Both the position numbers and the translations under genes were made by a program. This document shows positions 20,200 to 31,690 of a DNA stretch of 64,000 nucleotides, piece by piece (positions within the stretch are counted from its first letter, which is position 1; each line of letters begins with the position of its first letter). A model generated the notes under the pieces. It saw only the letters and a list, made by a program, of their open reading frames with translations. It was not told where the DNA came from and did no database searches. The DNA comes from Siphonodentalium dalli (Eukaryota > Mollusca > Scaphopoda > Gadilida > Siphonodentaliidae), in NCBI GenBank assembly GCA_032622095.1, contig CP136063.1, positions 209,423,934 to 209,487,933 of the forward strand, written 5' to 3'.

Positions 20200-21740
20200 T
20201 TATTCTACACCGTTCAGTCAGATAAGGTCAATCCACGAATGTCACCTTCATTGTTACTATAGCTACCTTTATTGTGATTTAAGTCTGACAAATAACCAGT
20301 AATTATGGGGGGATCACCGGAAGCGGATGATAGACGTAATGTACGTCATCTTTATTGGCGACAACGCCAACAGAAATAGGTCCGGTTTGCATTCCACTAG
20401 AGGTATACACTAATATGTATTCAATGGCTGGGATTCCGTTGAATACATGTGCCTCACGCCAATGGGTGTGGAATAAATATATATATATATATACAAATGG
20501 ACTGCAACTGAGGCACAAGTTTTACAATTTGCAAACTGCCTCGCTCCTCTTTCATTCAGAACAAATACATTAAAAGTTCAAAGATATAGCATATTAGCAA
20601 GGGATGTGGGATACAGAGTGTGTGAGTTGTTGCTGGTGTTTCATCGGTAATACAAACTCGTTATTTAAGAAGTCGCCGATAGTCAATAATGAAACCGAAT
20701 CATTTGTTTTACATGTATAGTTAGGATCGAATTGCAATATTTGCAGACGACCATTAATCGCTCCCCATATACCTACACGTCAGTGACTACAAAATCACAA
20801 GAAAACGAAAAGGAGAAAAGAAACAAACAATACCAATGTAATAAATATGGACTATTGCATCAGACGTTGTTACTAATTTAGTTATACCCGGATGTAGGCT
20901 ATTCTAACTTCGTGTTAATAGAGCCGGTCATTGATATTCGAGTGTAAGTGCTACCCTCTTATCGCCATGTACACCTGTGTCCACTATACCATAACAACAA
21001 ATGAATAGGTCTGAACACAAATGGTGCCCATCTAATTAGATTACATGGTACGCCTAACATTAACCATCGACATATATCTACGTCGATGCTTTAACCCACA
21101 AAAAGTCACATCACTTTAACGTCTATTAGTCATGCACAGCGTGTCTGTTATAATAATATTGTCTGAATTTGGTAAGTTGGTTCAAGCCTTCCTCTGAATG
21201 TACTATATATTGCCATTATGGAATAACAAGGGGTGTGTACGAGGCTGCTTGGACCATTGATAGTGATTGGTAGTTTCGTACGGAGACAAATTTTATATTG
21301 TTGTTTAAGATGGCGAAAAAGTTACCATTTTCTAATATCATAGAAATCTCAGTTTCACAAAGATGGAATTCCAATGATCATTTGATACAATCGATTTGCA
21401 TGCATAGTAAACTGGCCATACATGTATTCTCAAAATTGTTTGGTTTGAACATATTTATTGAAACAAAAGTTACAAGTGATTGGGGCGCAAGTTATATCAA
21501 CTTAATTTACCCCTCTCCCAACAATATATACAGACATGTTTAAAACCAAGTTATGAACTAACAGAATAAAATGTACATGTAATAATAATTTAGTGATGAC
21601 TAGTGATTTTTTATTTGTGATTATCGGTCCCGTGGTCCTCTCCTATATAGATACCACGCAACTCCGTGAATAGTTATTAATGATTTTCGCTAAAGTGAAA
21701 CGTCTGGTTTCTAAAATATATTTTGATTAATGTAAAATAA
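20200..21740. other. Unassigned stretch
   Basis: No supported gene. It contains an AT run at 20477-20494 and scattered short ORFs without recognisable products (for example 21298-21543). Confidence 0.5.
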
Positions 21741-21759
21741 TAGTTAATTTCGACTGTTC

Positions 21760-22075
21760 TTATTTCCATCATTAATAGCACTCCAATAACGAGATTTCGC
21801 ATCTTGAAACCATTGTTATGTGAACATCATTGTTACAGTGACATTGCAGATACAATGCCAATTAGATACCAAAGTTTAATCAAAACTTGACGGAAAAAAA
21901 TTGGAAAAGGTTAAAGCCTTGAACAATATTCTGAAAATCATTTTCCGACTAAATTTGTTGAACGTACTACCTGATTATCTGTTTGTTGACAAATCACCGT
22001 AACAGTTTTGTTTACATAACAATGATTTCAACACACGCGGCAAATTATTTCTGAGTGCATTGGGTCCCTTTAATT
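21760..22075. mobile_element. MITE family F copy
   Basis: Contains caataacgagatttcgcatc, ttgaaaccattgttatgtga, gataccaaagtttaatcaaa and, near the right end, cagttttgtttacataacaatgatttcaacac, the inverse of the left block. The same modules occur in the 29-, 31-, 35- and 37-kb copies. The boundaries are approximate. Confidence 0.6.
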
Positions 22076-22704
22076 TCTGGAGAATTTACGGTTTTTTTTT
22101 AAATTACCATCGCTTTCAATGCTGAAATTGAGACCAATATAAACCCAGACTGAAATAAGCTAACTTTTCGGCACTTGTAAACTTTGAAAACAATGACCCC
22201 TTTACAATAATTGAAGGGTGGGATTACATACTGCATCTTGGTATTATATTTCACCATAAGACGTCCGTAATCATCGTATGAAATGAACACATAAGAACAG
22301 AAGCCCGTGGGAAAATCCCCCAAAGAATTGTGAGTCGAACATATTTATTGTAACCCACAATGTACAATATATAGTATAAACATACAGACATGTGTGGTGG
22401 GCACAAGTTGTCGAACTTATCAGAGCTCATCTCCTCTGGCATCCACATGCTAATAAATGTAAGAGATTGGTTCAAAACTTGCTGTTTAATTTGGCTGCTG
22501 GTGTGGCTGTTTGTGTGGCTGTGGTCTCGCATATATTTTGACTATAGGATACAAATTTTATATGAGAATTATGAGAAACGGTCCGTCGAGGAAAATAATG
22601 TACTGAATTATAGATATAACAAACACGGATCCATGTTTCCTATACATGTATAATTATTGAAGGGATTTTTCCTAATATCCGTATACAATAGAAGCTCCAA
22701 ATAC

Positions 22705-23360
22705 TTATCGATCATGCCACGAATCTCTACTCTTCGTTAGGCATGTACAGATCATATTCCACAATTACAATACCTGGGAAATTCTTGATGTTATGACCGG
22801 GAAGCTAATAACAATGAAAAAGCAGTGTAGGTTCCTTAATAATGTATTTCAGGTAAAGGTCCCAACACGATTTAAATGACTTAATCTTGAGCGATTTTGC
22901 TTTGCGTCGCTAACAATTATGGAATTTCTCCCGGGAAATTAATTCAATGTTTAGTGCAATATCGGCTCACAAAAGTCACAAAAAATATGAAATATCGAGC
23001 TATATATAGGACCCCCCCCCCCTCTCGCCAATGAAAAATAGATTATTGGGGAACAAGTATTAACAAGGACATATATTACCTGCCTTATGTATTCAATATT
23101 ATAAAGTTCCGTCAGAACGGGTTAGAACATCCAAAAGTTCCCAGCAGCGATGCCGGAAGCACCAAAGGGCAAGAGGGGCAAACCAGTCAGGAGGGCACTT
23201 TTCGGGTACCCATTGGACTCCCCTGGATCAGGGCAAGGGGGCAAGCGCCCCCGCGTGCCCCCTTCTCCGGCGTCCCTGGGTCCCTGGTGTTGTATAAGTG
23301 GAATATCATCCCTTCGGGCGCAGCTTAAGATTATAGATTCATGGCTTGATCTACAAAATA
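22705..23360. mobile_element. TIR element family H (copy 1)
   Basis: The left end gatcatgccacgaatctctactct...gatcatattccac (22711-22763) is inverted relative to the right end gtggaatatcatcccttcgg...agattcatggcttgatct (23298-23352). Interior blocks ccaacacgatttaaatgact, tgcgtcgctaac and gaacaagtattaacaa match the copy at 42326-42795. The right part holds a GC-rich insertion (about 23145-23285) absent from the other copy, with a 73-codon ORF whose product is not recognised. A C tract lies at 23014-23023. Confidence 0.65.
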
Positions 23361-24069
23361 CATTGTCCTAAAATAAAGCTAATCTGAGTTTATTATCGGA
23401 TTGTATATCGGATACATGTACGAAAAACTTGGTATCGCTGCCGCATTCTTATCACGAACAACCTTACTTGTGATAATACACAGGCAATCATTATTCTGAT
23501 CAAGGTAATTGTCTAAGAGGATAAAGGCGATAATGAGATATGGCGAATTTTGTAAAGATATCTCACTAAGCCATAACTCGTTTCAAGTGCAGAGTCTGTT
23601 AGCGCGCATTGTTCGGTTGTACATTACGTGGCTATCATTGTTAGCCCGAGGACACAGGTGCGCTGTTGACAGTTATTATTTAACTTGGACATGCTATTAT
23701 GACATAATAGCATCTGTAACTATAGTGCAAGTTTATGCACGTTAGAGAGTATACTTCATCTGCACTTTGCCAAGTAGATTTTGTTGACAGAAGAAAATGC
23801 TATGTGCCAAACGCTCGTTAATCGAAGGTTCGCCGCGAGAAAATGCACGGGCTGCACAAACGTCTTTGTACGCTGCCACGGATGTCTATTTGACCAGTTG
23901 TTGCGGAAGCAGGACTATGCTGCACCTGTACAGATGTCTGAATTCCATACGCGAGATTCAATAAACTATAAGATTCCAGTTAAAATGGCGTACATGCACT
24001 ATATAGAACCCCACATTAACGGGGACCTTGGGTATATAAAGCCTGCACCTGAAATATGGCCAAATGCAT

Positions 24070-24222
24070 GGCATTATAGGATAGGATAGGATAATTTTAT
24101 TTACAATATACACACATGGAAAGTACAATTACAAATAAATATAATATTGATAGACTATACATGTATATTGCTAGGGGTGATATAGTCATGACTGACTGTC
24201 TTCCTATCACCCCTATACAACG
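24070..24222 (-). mobile_element. LINE 3'-end fragment with TATCC tail
   Basis: Read on the minus strand it ends ttgtaaataaaattatcctatcctatcc, a simple-repeat tail typical of CR1/L2-like LINEs. It is inserted within a unit of the tandem repeat. Confidence 0.6.
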
Positions 24223-24499
24223 TATATATGCATTAGTCTGATGCACCTGTACATATATATGCATTCCATACACGAGGATTCCAGTTAAATGGCATACACT
24301 AGGACCCAGTACGTATGGCTGGGGGCCTTGGGAAAAACCTGGACCTGAAATATGGCATCATTAAACTATAAGATACCAGTTAAAATGGCGTTTATGCACT
24401 ATATAGAACCCCACATTAACGGGTTAACGGGGACCTTGTGTATATAAAGCCTACACCTGTAATATGGCCAAATGCATGGCTATATATACAACGTATATA

Positions 24500-24900
24500 T
24501 GCAGTAGTAAGATAAGATTTTAAGATAAGATTTAATGCAAAATACACCCAAATGGGCAGTTGCAAACATGAAAAAAAAATACATATAATTTGACAAAAAG
24601 TAACTATATATATTAGATGAGTAACATATATGCATATACACGTACAATGTAGTTTCCTAACGAATTTCTTTTTTCTCTTTTCATCTTAAAATTTTATTCA
24701 TCAGTTATAAATTATCAATTGACTAGCTTTTATTGGAATCCCGAGCGGTGAAGAAAGACCGGATCATGTCACATATAACATTAATGGTTGGTTTGTGTTC
24801 ATTCTTCATATTAAATCTAAATATCTCATAATTCGTCATATCTGAAAAATGTGGGAACTCTGTGATTATGTCCCTAAAATATGCATCGCGCATACTTGTG
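24500..24900 (-). pseudogene. LINE (CR1/L2/Crack-like) ORF2 C-terminus plus 3' tail
   Basis: The minus-strand frame ending at the stop near 24728 reads RDAYFRDIITEFPHF, then EIFRFNMKNEH, then NVICDMIRSFFTARDSNKS. This is the layout of the extreme C-terminus of CR1/L2-group LINE proteins (a short region after the RT with an R-x-x-YF, FP-F and final F-x-x-R pattern). The 3' UTR follows and ends in aaatcttatcttaaaatcttatctta. The fragment is truncated at its 5' side in the tandem repeat near 24900. The block tttgcaactgcccatttggg also occurs, on the minus strand, at 51808-51822, marking another copy of the same family. Confidence 0.6.
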
Positions 24901-25639
24901 TATATAGGCTCTATACATATATCTGCATTCCATACACGGGGATTCCAGTTAAATGGCATACACTGGGACCCAGTACATATGAACGGGGGCCTTTGGTAAA
25001 ACCTGGACCTGAAATATGGCTAAATGCATCATATATATTGCATGAATCCGGTACATTTTTACTCCACTATAGTCATTTTGTAACAGTGATACAAGTGTTA
25101 CAAATGTTACAATTGTTTACAGTTGTCTTCATCCCACACTCGATGTTCACTAAACTATAGAACTCACGTTAAAAGGGAGTACTCCATAGAACCCCACAAT
25201 AACGGGGAGCTTCGTTAAAACCTACACCTGATATATGGCTGAATTCCCGGCTATAATATAAAATGTATATGCAGGAGTATAATGCACCTGTATACAGATG
25301 TCTCCATTCAAAACGCGAGGTTCACTAAACTATAGGATTCCAGTTAAATGGGTGTACACTAGGACCCCACATGTATTAACGGGGACCTTCGGTAAAACCT
25401 GGACCTGAAATCTGGCTAAATGCTTGACTACACCACTGTACGCCCTTTTGATGTATATGCATGCAGGGGTAATTGAGTATGATGCACCTGTACAAATCTC
25501 TGCCTTCCATACACGAGGTTCACTAAAATGTGGGATTCCAGTTAAAAGGGCGTTCACTATAGGACCCCATGCACACAAATTAACGGGGACAGTGGGTAAA
25601 ACCTGGACCTGAAATCTGGCTAAATGCATGGCTATTGAA

Positions 25640-27545
25640 AATTTAAACTTCTGAAACGAGTAAGCATATTTATAAAATTATCTTTAAAAGGGATACAACA
25701 GTGGGCGCTACCTCACATTACCATATACATGTATATGTACACAAAATGGCGTATGCTCAGTAAATTGTAATATGTACTGTTATTGTTATGATTTATATGT
25801 TATGAGTGCATTGTATATAATATGTATATATGTGACTGCATGTTCCAACGTAATAACTGTTGGCTTTGCTAATAAACAATATACGGTATGTTATCTGCGG
25901 AGGGGTTGTTTCTATATATGCCATTGTGAATGTGTTCACCTCCGTCAAGCATATATACGTTGTTCTATATATGATGATGAAACCATAATTCGTAGTTTCT
26001 CAGTGTGTGTATCTATGACCACATCAACATAACAGCATATGCGAGGATTATAATATGAGGAGCAACTATATTCAACAAACAAGCCCTTCGGGTATAAATA
26101 CGACATATCGTTTGATAGATCTCATACCATGACCCCAAAAACACATTTACTTGATATGCATACAACGTTAATGACCCCCCAAAACACGGTTACTTGATAT
26201 GCATACCACGTTCAAAACAATCCGACCTCATTGACTATAATTACGCCCGGTTATTCACAGTAAGTATATTACGTGACCTATTTCGCCTCAGTACAAATGT
26301 GTCCTATAATTTGACACCCACTCCCATACATATTTGACACTTCTGATTATTAAACTCCAGCTGCAGCTGTATACGTACTCGAGAAAATGTCACGTCTAAA
26401 ACAAAGATGCGGATGCACAATTACCATATTGATAATTGTTCAAAGTGCCGTCTGGCTATCTGTGTCAGCACACTAATTTGAATTCCATCCGTCATTTCGT
26501 TCCGTTTCATGTATTCGGCGCGACACGTTTTTGGTAGTTGCACGTGTTTAATTATTTTCAGGATCAGGAAACGGTAATAAGTGGTTGGAGTGATTTAGTT
26601 GAAGTGGTATCGTCCTGTCGACTTTGACAGAACTTTGGTCGCCAGTCATAACGGAAGTAGTTATTCCACTATTGTACGGCATGACAATGTATCTCATTGA
26701 CATTTGTATGGCGACAAATGTGACTGAACATGAAGCAAGTAGCGAAGTAGATTACATAGGCCCACTAGGATACTTAGCCTATCAATTCTCAAAATAAAGC
26801 AAGTAATGTATCGCTTTTGGCCAAGTTTTTGGGGACATTCGGCGGATAAAAATATGTCAAAAACTATATTTGATGTGCCCAAAACTGTATAGGTCGATCC
26901 ATTGACTCACTAGAAACCCAATTTGAAGTAGCAAATTTCAATTGAATTTTCATAATGTCGAAAACTTGCGCCATGTGCGTATGTACTGACCCATTTTGAT
27001 CCCCGGAATGTGTCAAAAGCAAAACAAATTCTAGCCTTGAAGACAATGTACCGAATAAAATCGAGCGTTTGTCTGCATGTAGACGAAGCAAACCCCACCA
27101 CCCCCCCCCCCCCCCCCGGTGACACAGAGGACATTTCCCTTGCAAAATATTAAATTTGACCACTCCTTCAACCACAATCATATAAGTCTAAAAGCAAGGT
27201 CGCCAATATACCTGCAAAAGATGTGACCCGAATTTAATCATGCAGCCCAAGGCCAGAATCTTTGCTTCCATGAATTGCAAGGGGCATTGTAATATATTGC
27301 ATAACGCCACAAAAGCAGGGCACCTGAGGAAATAGGCTCATAAAGTGCATCCCCGCGTCGACTTTTGCTGTTTTTACGCCCTATTTATGTCAGTAAGACT
27401 TTGTACTTGTTCGATAGCCCCAAACTAATCAGCAATGTGAAAAGGTTAAATTAGACGCTGGGTGTAATTAAAGCTTGACACAGAGGTGATAATTTTCTGC
27501 CACGGGAATACTGGTTTGGAGAAGAGAGCTCCGGGTGGGGTGCTT
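25640..27545. other. Unassigned stretch with a short duplication and a C tract
   Basis: A two-copy repeat (acttgatatgcataca/ccacgtt, 26150-26215), a long C tract at about 27100-27117 followed by ggtgacacag, and short unrecognised ORFs. No gene is supported. Confidence 0.5.
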
Positions 27546-27557
27546 TCTTTGCTTTAA

Positions 27558-27822
27558 AAGGGTACTGTACGGCCATTTATGGGACCATCTCCTTTCATAA
27601 TCCACAGAATATATGCAACAAATGAATAAATTTGACCCATGGATTAGGCAAAATAAACTCATTTTCCTTATAATTACAATAGTGTGTCCATTGTTCACAC
27701 AGAGCACACGACTGTGTTGTTCAATAATCCATGCCTCAAATTCATTCATTTGTTGCATATATTATGTTGAGTATAAAAGGCGATGGTCCCGTAAATGGAC
27801 GGATTTAGTGTACAGTGCCCTT
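27558..27822. mobile_element. TTAA-flanked palindromic MITE, family K
   Basis: AAGGGTACTGTAC...GTACAGTGCCCTT arms lie inside TTAA (27554-27557 and 27823-27826). The arms continue through tgggaccat, caacaaatgaat and tccatg with mismatches. TTAA duplications are made by piggyBac and Kolobok transposases; AAGGG-type ends are more suggestive of the latter. The pair of antisense ORFs (96-97 codons, each starting MQQMN) is a mirror effect of the palindrome. Confidence 0.75.
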
Positions 27823-28189
27823 TTAAAAATATTTTATTTTTCAAATTACAAAGGGATTGGGATACAAGTTAAATATACAGAAACCCCAATCCCAACACAA
27901 GGTTGAATTATAATATTTGTGAACAATATTTATTGTGGTGTATGGGGACCATAATGGAAACAAGTTTTAACTTTATTTTGCTATCCCTGGTTGGGTAACT
28001 CTATACATACCGATAAAATCTTATCTAACAATCTATTACAAACACCAAAAAAAGATAAGAAGCTATGGTAAGAGTGTGTATGGTTATGGTTCCTGTTGCG
28101 CTTTGCCAACTGTCTCTCCGGGTGTATACAAATGATATGAGAAATGGGTCGGGCGCATATGTTGTATATGTGTTACTATACTATATTTA

Positions 28190-28670
28190 CATAGCCTGTC
28201 TGCGTTACACTAAATCCTGTTTGGTGATTGGTCAACTGCCAATTGGGTCACCCGGTTTACATTCCAATAATGGGAAGAGTGTATCACGAACAGGAAGTTA
28301 CAAACTCTTGACCTAATCTGAACTAAACACTAAACGCGGTCAGCAGAAGCATTAGGGCGTGCTTTTAAAAAGTTCAACCGAATTGCTTCTTAAGCCAGTT
28401 ATTTATATGATCAGGTTATTGTAGCTAAGAGTTTGGGAATCTTATAAAGGGCTGACGTAATGTGCTGCGAGGGCTAGTCTAAAATTGTCCGCAAATTTCG
28501 TGAAAATAAATAAGAATACACACAGCTTTTTATGGGAATAAATCATCAAAGAGCTACATAAATATAAAAATGAATGTAGTGGGTGTGTGTGGGGGGGGGG
28601 GGTGAGGGTGTGGGTGTGTGTGTTATTGGATGATACGGCGCTGTGGTTGTTGTGTCAAATTTAGTGTAAA
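28190..28670. repeat. Left arm of a 3.3-kb inverted repeat
   Basis: Blocks aattgggtcaccc, gttgacctaatctgaac-like, cactaaacgcggtcagcaga, tgggaataaatcatcaaa and gatacggcgct recur inverted at 31025-31465 with moderate divergence. A G tract lies at 28590-28600. Confidence 0.65.
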
Positions 28671-28674
28671 CTGG

Positions 28675-28728
28675 TTGGGTATGATCTCTACGGGCATTGC
28701 CAGAGTGCATATTCGTGGCATGGTCCAG
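28675..28728 (+). repeat. Right-end fragment of TIR family H
   Basis: gtatgatctctacgggcatt...agagtgcatattcgtggcatggtcc matches the family H right ends at 36070-36118 and 42745-42795. Confidence 0.5.
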
Positions 28729-28927
28729 GGCGCTCACTGTTAGTCTGATCAGATAACAATGAAGAGCGGTTTTCTCACTTCTACATGAACAATTAAAACT
28801 GTCTGGAATTTTTTTAATTAATTGGTGATTTATTTTATATAGCCTGCAGATGTGTATTTCATGTATCAAGTTACCTCTCTTATCCCTCATTCCAAACGAT
28901 AGGCTCAAATGAGCCACGTCGGTTTAA

Positions 28928-29323
28928 CGCTTTACCCAACAGAAGGGCCCTGTGCCAATGCATTCTCTTATATATGCGAGTCGACCATAGGTCGCCTCGC
29001 ATATATAAGAGAATGCATTGGCTTAACACATTAAAAATTATAAAATTGTTAAAGAATGTAAGAAAAAATGGTAAAAAGTGTTAAAAAAAGATTTTTTTTT
29101 AGGCCAATGCATGCATTCTCTTATATATGCGAGGCGACCTATGGTCGACTCGCATATATAAGAGAATGCATTGGCACAGGGCATAACTGTAACTATCACA
29201 ATGTGGTCAAGGAGCTGGTTCCAATGATATCCATATTTGTATGGTTCTATTGAGACAGACCGAAGATATTTTTGGCTGTTGAAGCTTTATTTGGCCGGTT
29301 TTGGCCGGTTTGTTGGGTAAAGG
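28928..29323 (+). mobile_element. piggyBac-type (TTAA) MITE, family D (copy 1)
   Basis: TTAA (28924-28927) precedes cgctttacccaaca. The right end ggccggtttgttgggtaaagg is the inverse, but the outermost bases and TTAA are mutated. The interior has two copies of a 70-bp palindromic module built on aatgcattctcttatatatgcgag, placed as mirror images around a spacer ending in tttttttt. It is nearly identical to 57644-58036. Confidence 0.85.
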
Positions 29324-29353
29324 TGCAGTGGGTAAATTTGCCAAAAAATTTGA

Positions 29354-29784
29354 AGTCTGTAAAACACCACCATAATAAGAACATGTACAAATAGTGTTCG
29401 TATAATAATTATTGACAGTTCTCCAATAATGAAATTTCGAGTGTTGAAACAATAGTTATGTAAACAAAACTGCTACAGTAATTACAGTAATGTGTCAACA
29501 AACATCGCTGATCGGGTACTAAGTTCAAATATTGTATCTATATATATGATTTTCAGAATATTTTTTCAACGCTTTCGCCTTTTCCAATGTTTACTCTCAA
29601 ATTTTGATTTAGCTTTGTTATGTTATTGGACTTGATTGGTAATTTCACTGTAACAGTAATGTGTACATAAATGGTTTTTATAAGCGAAATCTCATTATTT
29701 GAGAGTTATTAATAATACATTTAGAACAAAGTTGATCAATTTTTAAATATACTTGTTGGTGATAGTTGTTTTACAGACTTTTAT
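29354..29784. mobile_element. MITE family F, best full-length copy
   Basis: The left end gtctgtaaaacaccacc and right end gttgttttacagac are inverted. Inside, ctccaataatgaaatttcg pairs with cgaaatctcattatttgag. The middle holds tccaatgtttactctcaaat. About 430 bp, non-coding. Confidence 0.7.
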
Positions 29785-29920
29785 ATATATAAAAAAATTC
29801 TTATTTCACATGAACCCACTTCGAAGACATTATAGGTCTCTTTAACATTGAACTAAATTATTTCAGGGTTCTCAGCGTGGATAAAACCAGAAATGGCAAT
29901 GCATTCCGCACTCGACTTAA

Positions 29921-30128
29921 CCCTTTCAGTGCCAAGTCCGATTTTTGTATCAACCCATATTTCCTTTGATCATTTTTCAAATTTATTGATTATAATAATG
30001 TGATACATTGATGGAAAGAACTCTAAGAGCTCTTTCCATCAATGTATCACATTATTATAATCAATAAATTTGAAAAATGATCAAGGAAATATGGGTTGAT
30101 ACAAAAATCGTACTTGGCACTGAAAGGG
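29921..30128. mobile_element. TTAA-flanked near-perfect palindrome, family J
   Basis: CCCTTTCAGTGCCAAG...CTTGGCACTGAAAGGG lies between intact TTAA sites (29917-29920, 30129-30132). The 208-bp unit folds into one long hairpin with a tiny loop around aactctaagagct. It has only a handful of mismatches between arms, so it is young or under gene conversion. Confidence 0.9.
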
Positions 30129-30461
30129 TTAAGTTATATATTCGGGAAGCTACAATCGTGACTAAAGATAACATGTTTCGACTTAGACGTTTTACGCACA
30201 ATCGGATCCAGTTGGAGTGATACACAACGCGGAAGATGATGTAGCGTATTATAAACCTCAAATAATCCTCCAAAGAATGCACCATTCACCTGTTCGTGTC
30301 GCATAGAGTAAAGTGTGAAATGTTGCATCTCAGTGGAGTATATGCTTTTAATTTGCAATCACGAACGTCCAAGTAATTTGATTGATATTGAATTACAGAA
30401 AGCCTTTTTGTGCATACAGTTTCACCAGGTCTAGAAAACTGTTCCGTCAAAGTGCACTCAT

Positions 30462-30806
30462 TTGATACAGCTGCGACTGGCTGATAATAAAGCATTACTT
30501 TTACTCACTTTGGAAATGTGTTCATACACTGGCAAGTTTGCACGGTATGATTTGCAGGCATTTCGTCGTAGAAAACGATATGGTGCCAGAATATCAACGG
30601 AAACAAGCATATCAAATGCATCTGAACCTCAAGTAAAAACTCTGTATAGTTCCACGTGTAGCGATGCTACTGGAATTTGCCTGAAAGTAGCATGTAAGGA
30701 TCAATCATGCATGTATTTGAAGGCAAATTCCAGTAGCACAATTACATATAGTGTCACAGTAAACGCTTGTACCAAATTTCACAAAGAAATTCCTTACATA
30801 TTTTGA
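30462..30806 (+). CDS. Possible integrin alpha-like exon (partial)
   Basis: An open frame of about 114 codons. The part from about 30560 follows a plausible acceptor (tatgatttgcag) and begins AFRRRKRYG, a furin-type dibasic run. It continues to SSTCSDATGICLKVAC, then SSSTITYSVTVNACTKF. In integrin alpha subunits a processing site in the second calf domain is followed by a C-x-x-x-A-x-C-L-K-x-x-C pair and then an S-A-x-x-Y-V...T-x-F strand. The order and cysteine spacing (C-x4-C at CLKVAC) resemble this, with two extra residues in the first cysteine gap. If real, it would be the light-chain junction of a cell-adhesion receptor. No transmembrane or GFFKR exon was found nearby, and the frame ends in TGA without a clear donor (a weak one is at cacagtaaac). 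It may be a real exon, an exon remnant or coincidence. Confidence 0.3.
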   Translation: MIQLRLADNKALLLLTLEMCSYTGKFARYDLQAFRRRKRYGARISTETSISNASEPQVKTLYSSTCSDATGICLKVACKDQSCMYLKANSSSTITYSVTVNACTKFHKEIPYIF

Positions 30807-31024
30807 GAAAATCCATTTCTAAATACCAGGACCATTAGCGCGGGTCTATTATAATTCGGGGAGTTGGGGGAGCCCAGGTTGCATGATGGGAGACTCTGAC
30901 TTAAAATTACTGTTGTGTACCTCTGGGTTAATATAGAAAAATCAGAAGAGACATACATCACCTTTTAAGGAAGACGAGCCACTAGCTGAGGGTATATGTG
31001 AACAATCATCAATTTTATAATTAA

Positions 31025-31465
31025 GAAATGAATGTAGTAGGTGTGTGTTATTATGTGATACGGCGCTCTGGTCATTTCTGGTACATTATGTGAACCGCGA
31101 ATTCATTTCTTATATTTATATAACTTTTTGATGATTTATTCCCATAACAAATCTGAGTGTATTCTTATTTATTTCCACAAAATCTTCCGATAATTTGAGA
31201 CTAGCCCACGCAGCACATAAAGTCAATCCAATATAAGCGTTCCAAGCACTTAGCAACGAAAGGGTTATCGGTATAAATAATTGGCTTCAAATTCAATGCG
31301 GCTGTTCTTTGAAAATCACATCCAATTATTATGCTGACCGCTTTAGTGATTATGTAGATTAGGTCAACAATTTGTGACGTCTTGTTCGTGTTGTGGTCTG
31401 TGTTATAGGGTTATGAAACAGGTGACCCAATTAGCAATTGACAGTACACAGACGGGCTGTGTAAA
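31025..31465. repeat. Right arm of the 3.3-kb inverted repeat
   Basis: Inverse of 28190-28670. It includes gctgaccgctttagtgat, gtagattaggtcaac and ggtgacccaattag. Confidence 0.65.
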
Positions 31466-31477
31466 TTCAAGTCTGTT

Positions 31478-31640
31478 TTACAACTATCTCCAATAAGTAC
31501 ATGTGAAAGAGTGGAATTTGTTCTTATGTTCATTATTAATAACTCTCCAACAACGAGATTTCGCATGTCGAAACCACTGTATGTGTATAAAAACACAAGG
31601 TTACAATGATATTATACCCATCAAAGTCCAATAAGTCCAA
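31478..31640. mobile_element. MITE family F fragment
   Basis: Begins gtctgttttacaactatctcc and continues ctccaacaacgagatttcgc. The right half is missing or diverged. Confidence 0.55.
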
Positions 31641-31654
31641 TAAAATGACAAAGA

Positions 31655-31690
31655 TTAACCCTTTACCCAACAAAACGGCCAAATGCTAGC
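31655..31690 (+). repeat. Solo left end of piggyBac-type MITE family D
   Basis: TTAACCCTTTACCCAACA followed by aaacggcc matches the family D terminus. No partner end is visible before unrelated sequence starts. Confidence 0.6.

Larger units (their letters stand above)
23920..25635. repeat. Diverged tandem repeat, about 150-200-bp units, about six copies
   Basis: Each unit carries gatgcacctgtacagat, ttccatacacgagg, ggattccagttaaa, ggaccccac..taacggggacctt, aaaacctggacctgaaat and ggctaaatgcatggct. Units start near 23925, 24240, 24365, 24905, 25150, 25280 and 25475; some lack parts. Two LINE 3' fragments interrupt the array. The ORFs here are readings of the repeat. Confidence 0.75.

Noticed and set aside
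27468-27906. Two facing ORFs that both start MQQMN and look homologous
   Set aside because: They are the two arms of one palindromic MITE, so the apparent protein similarity is mirror symmetry of the DNA.
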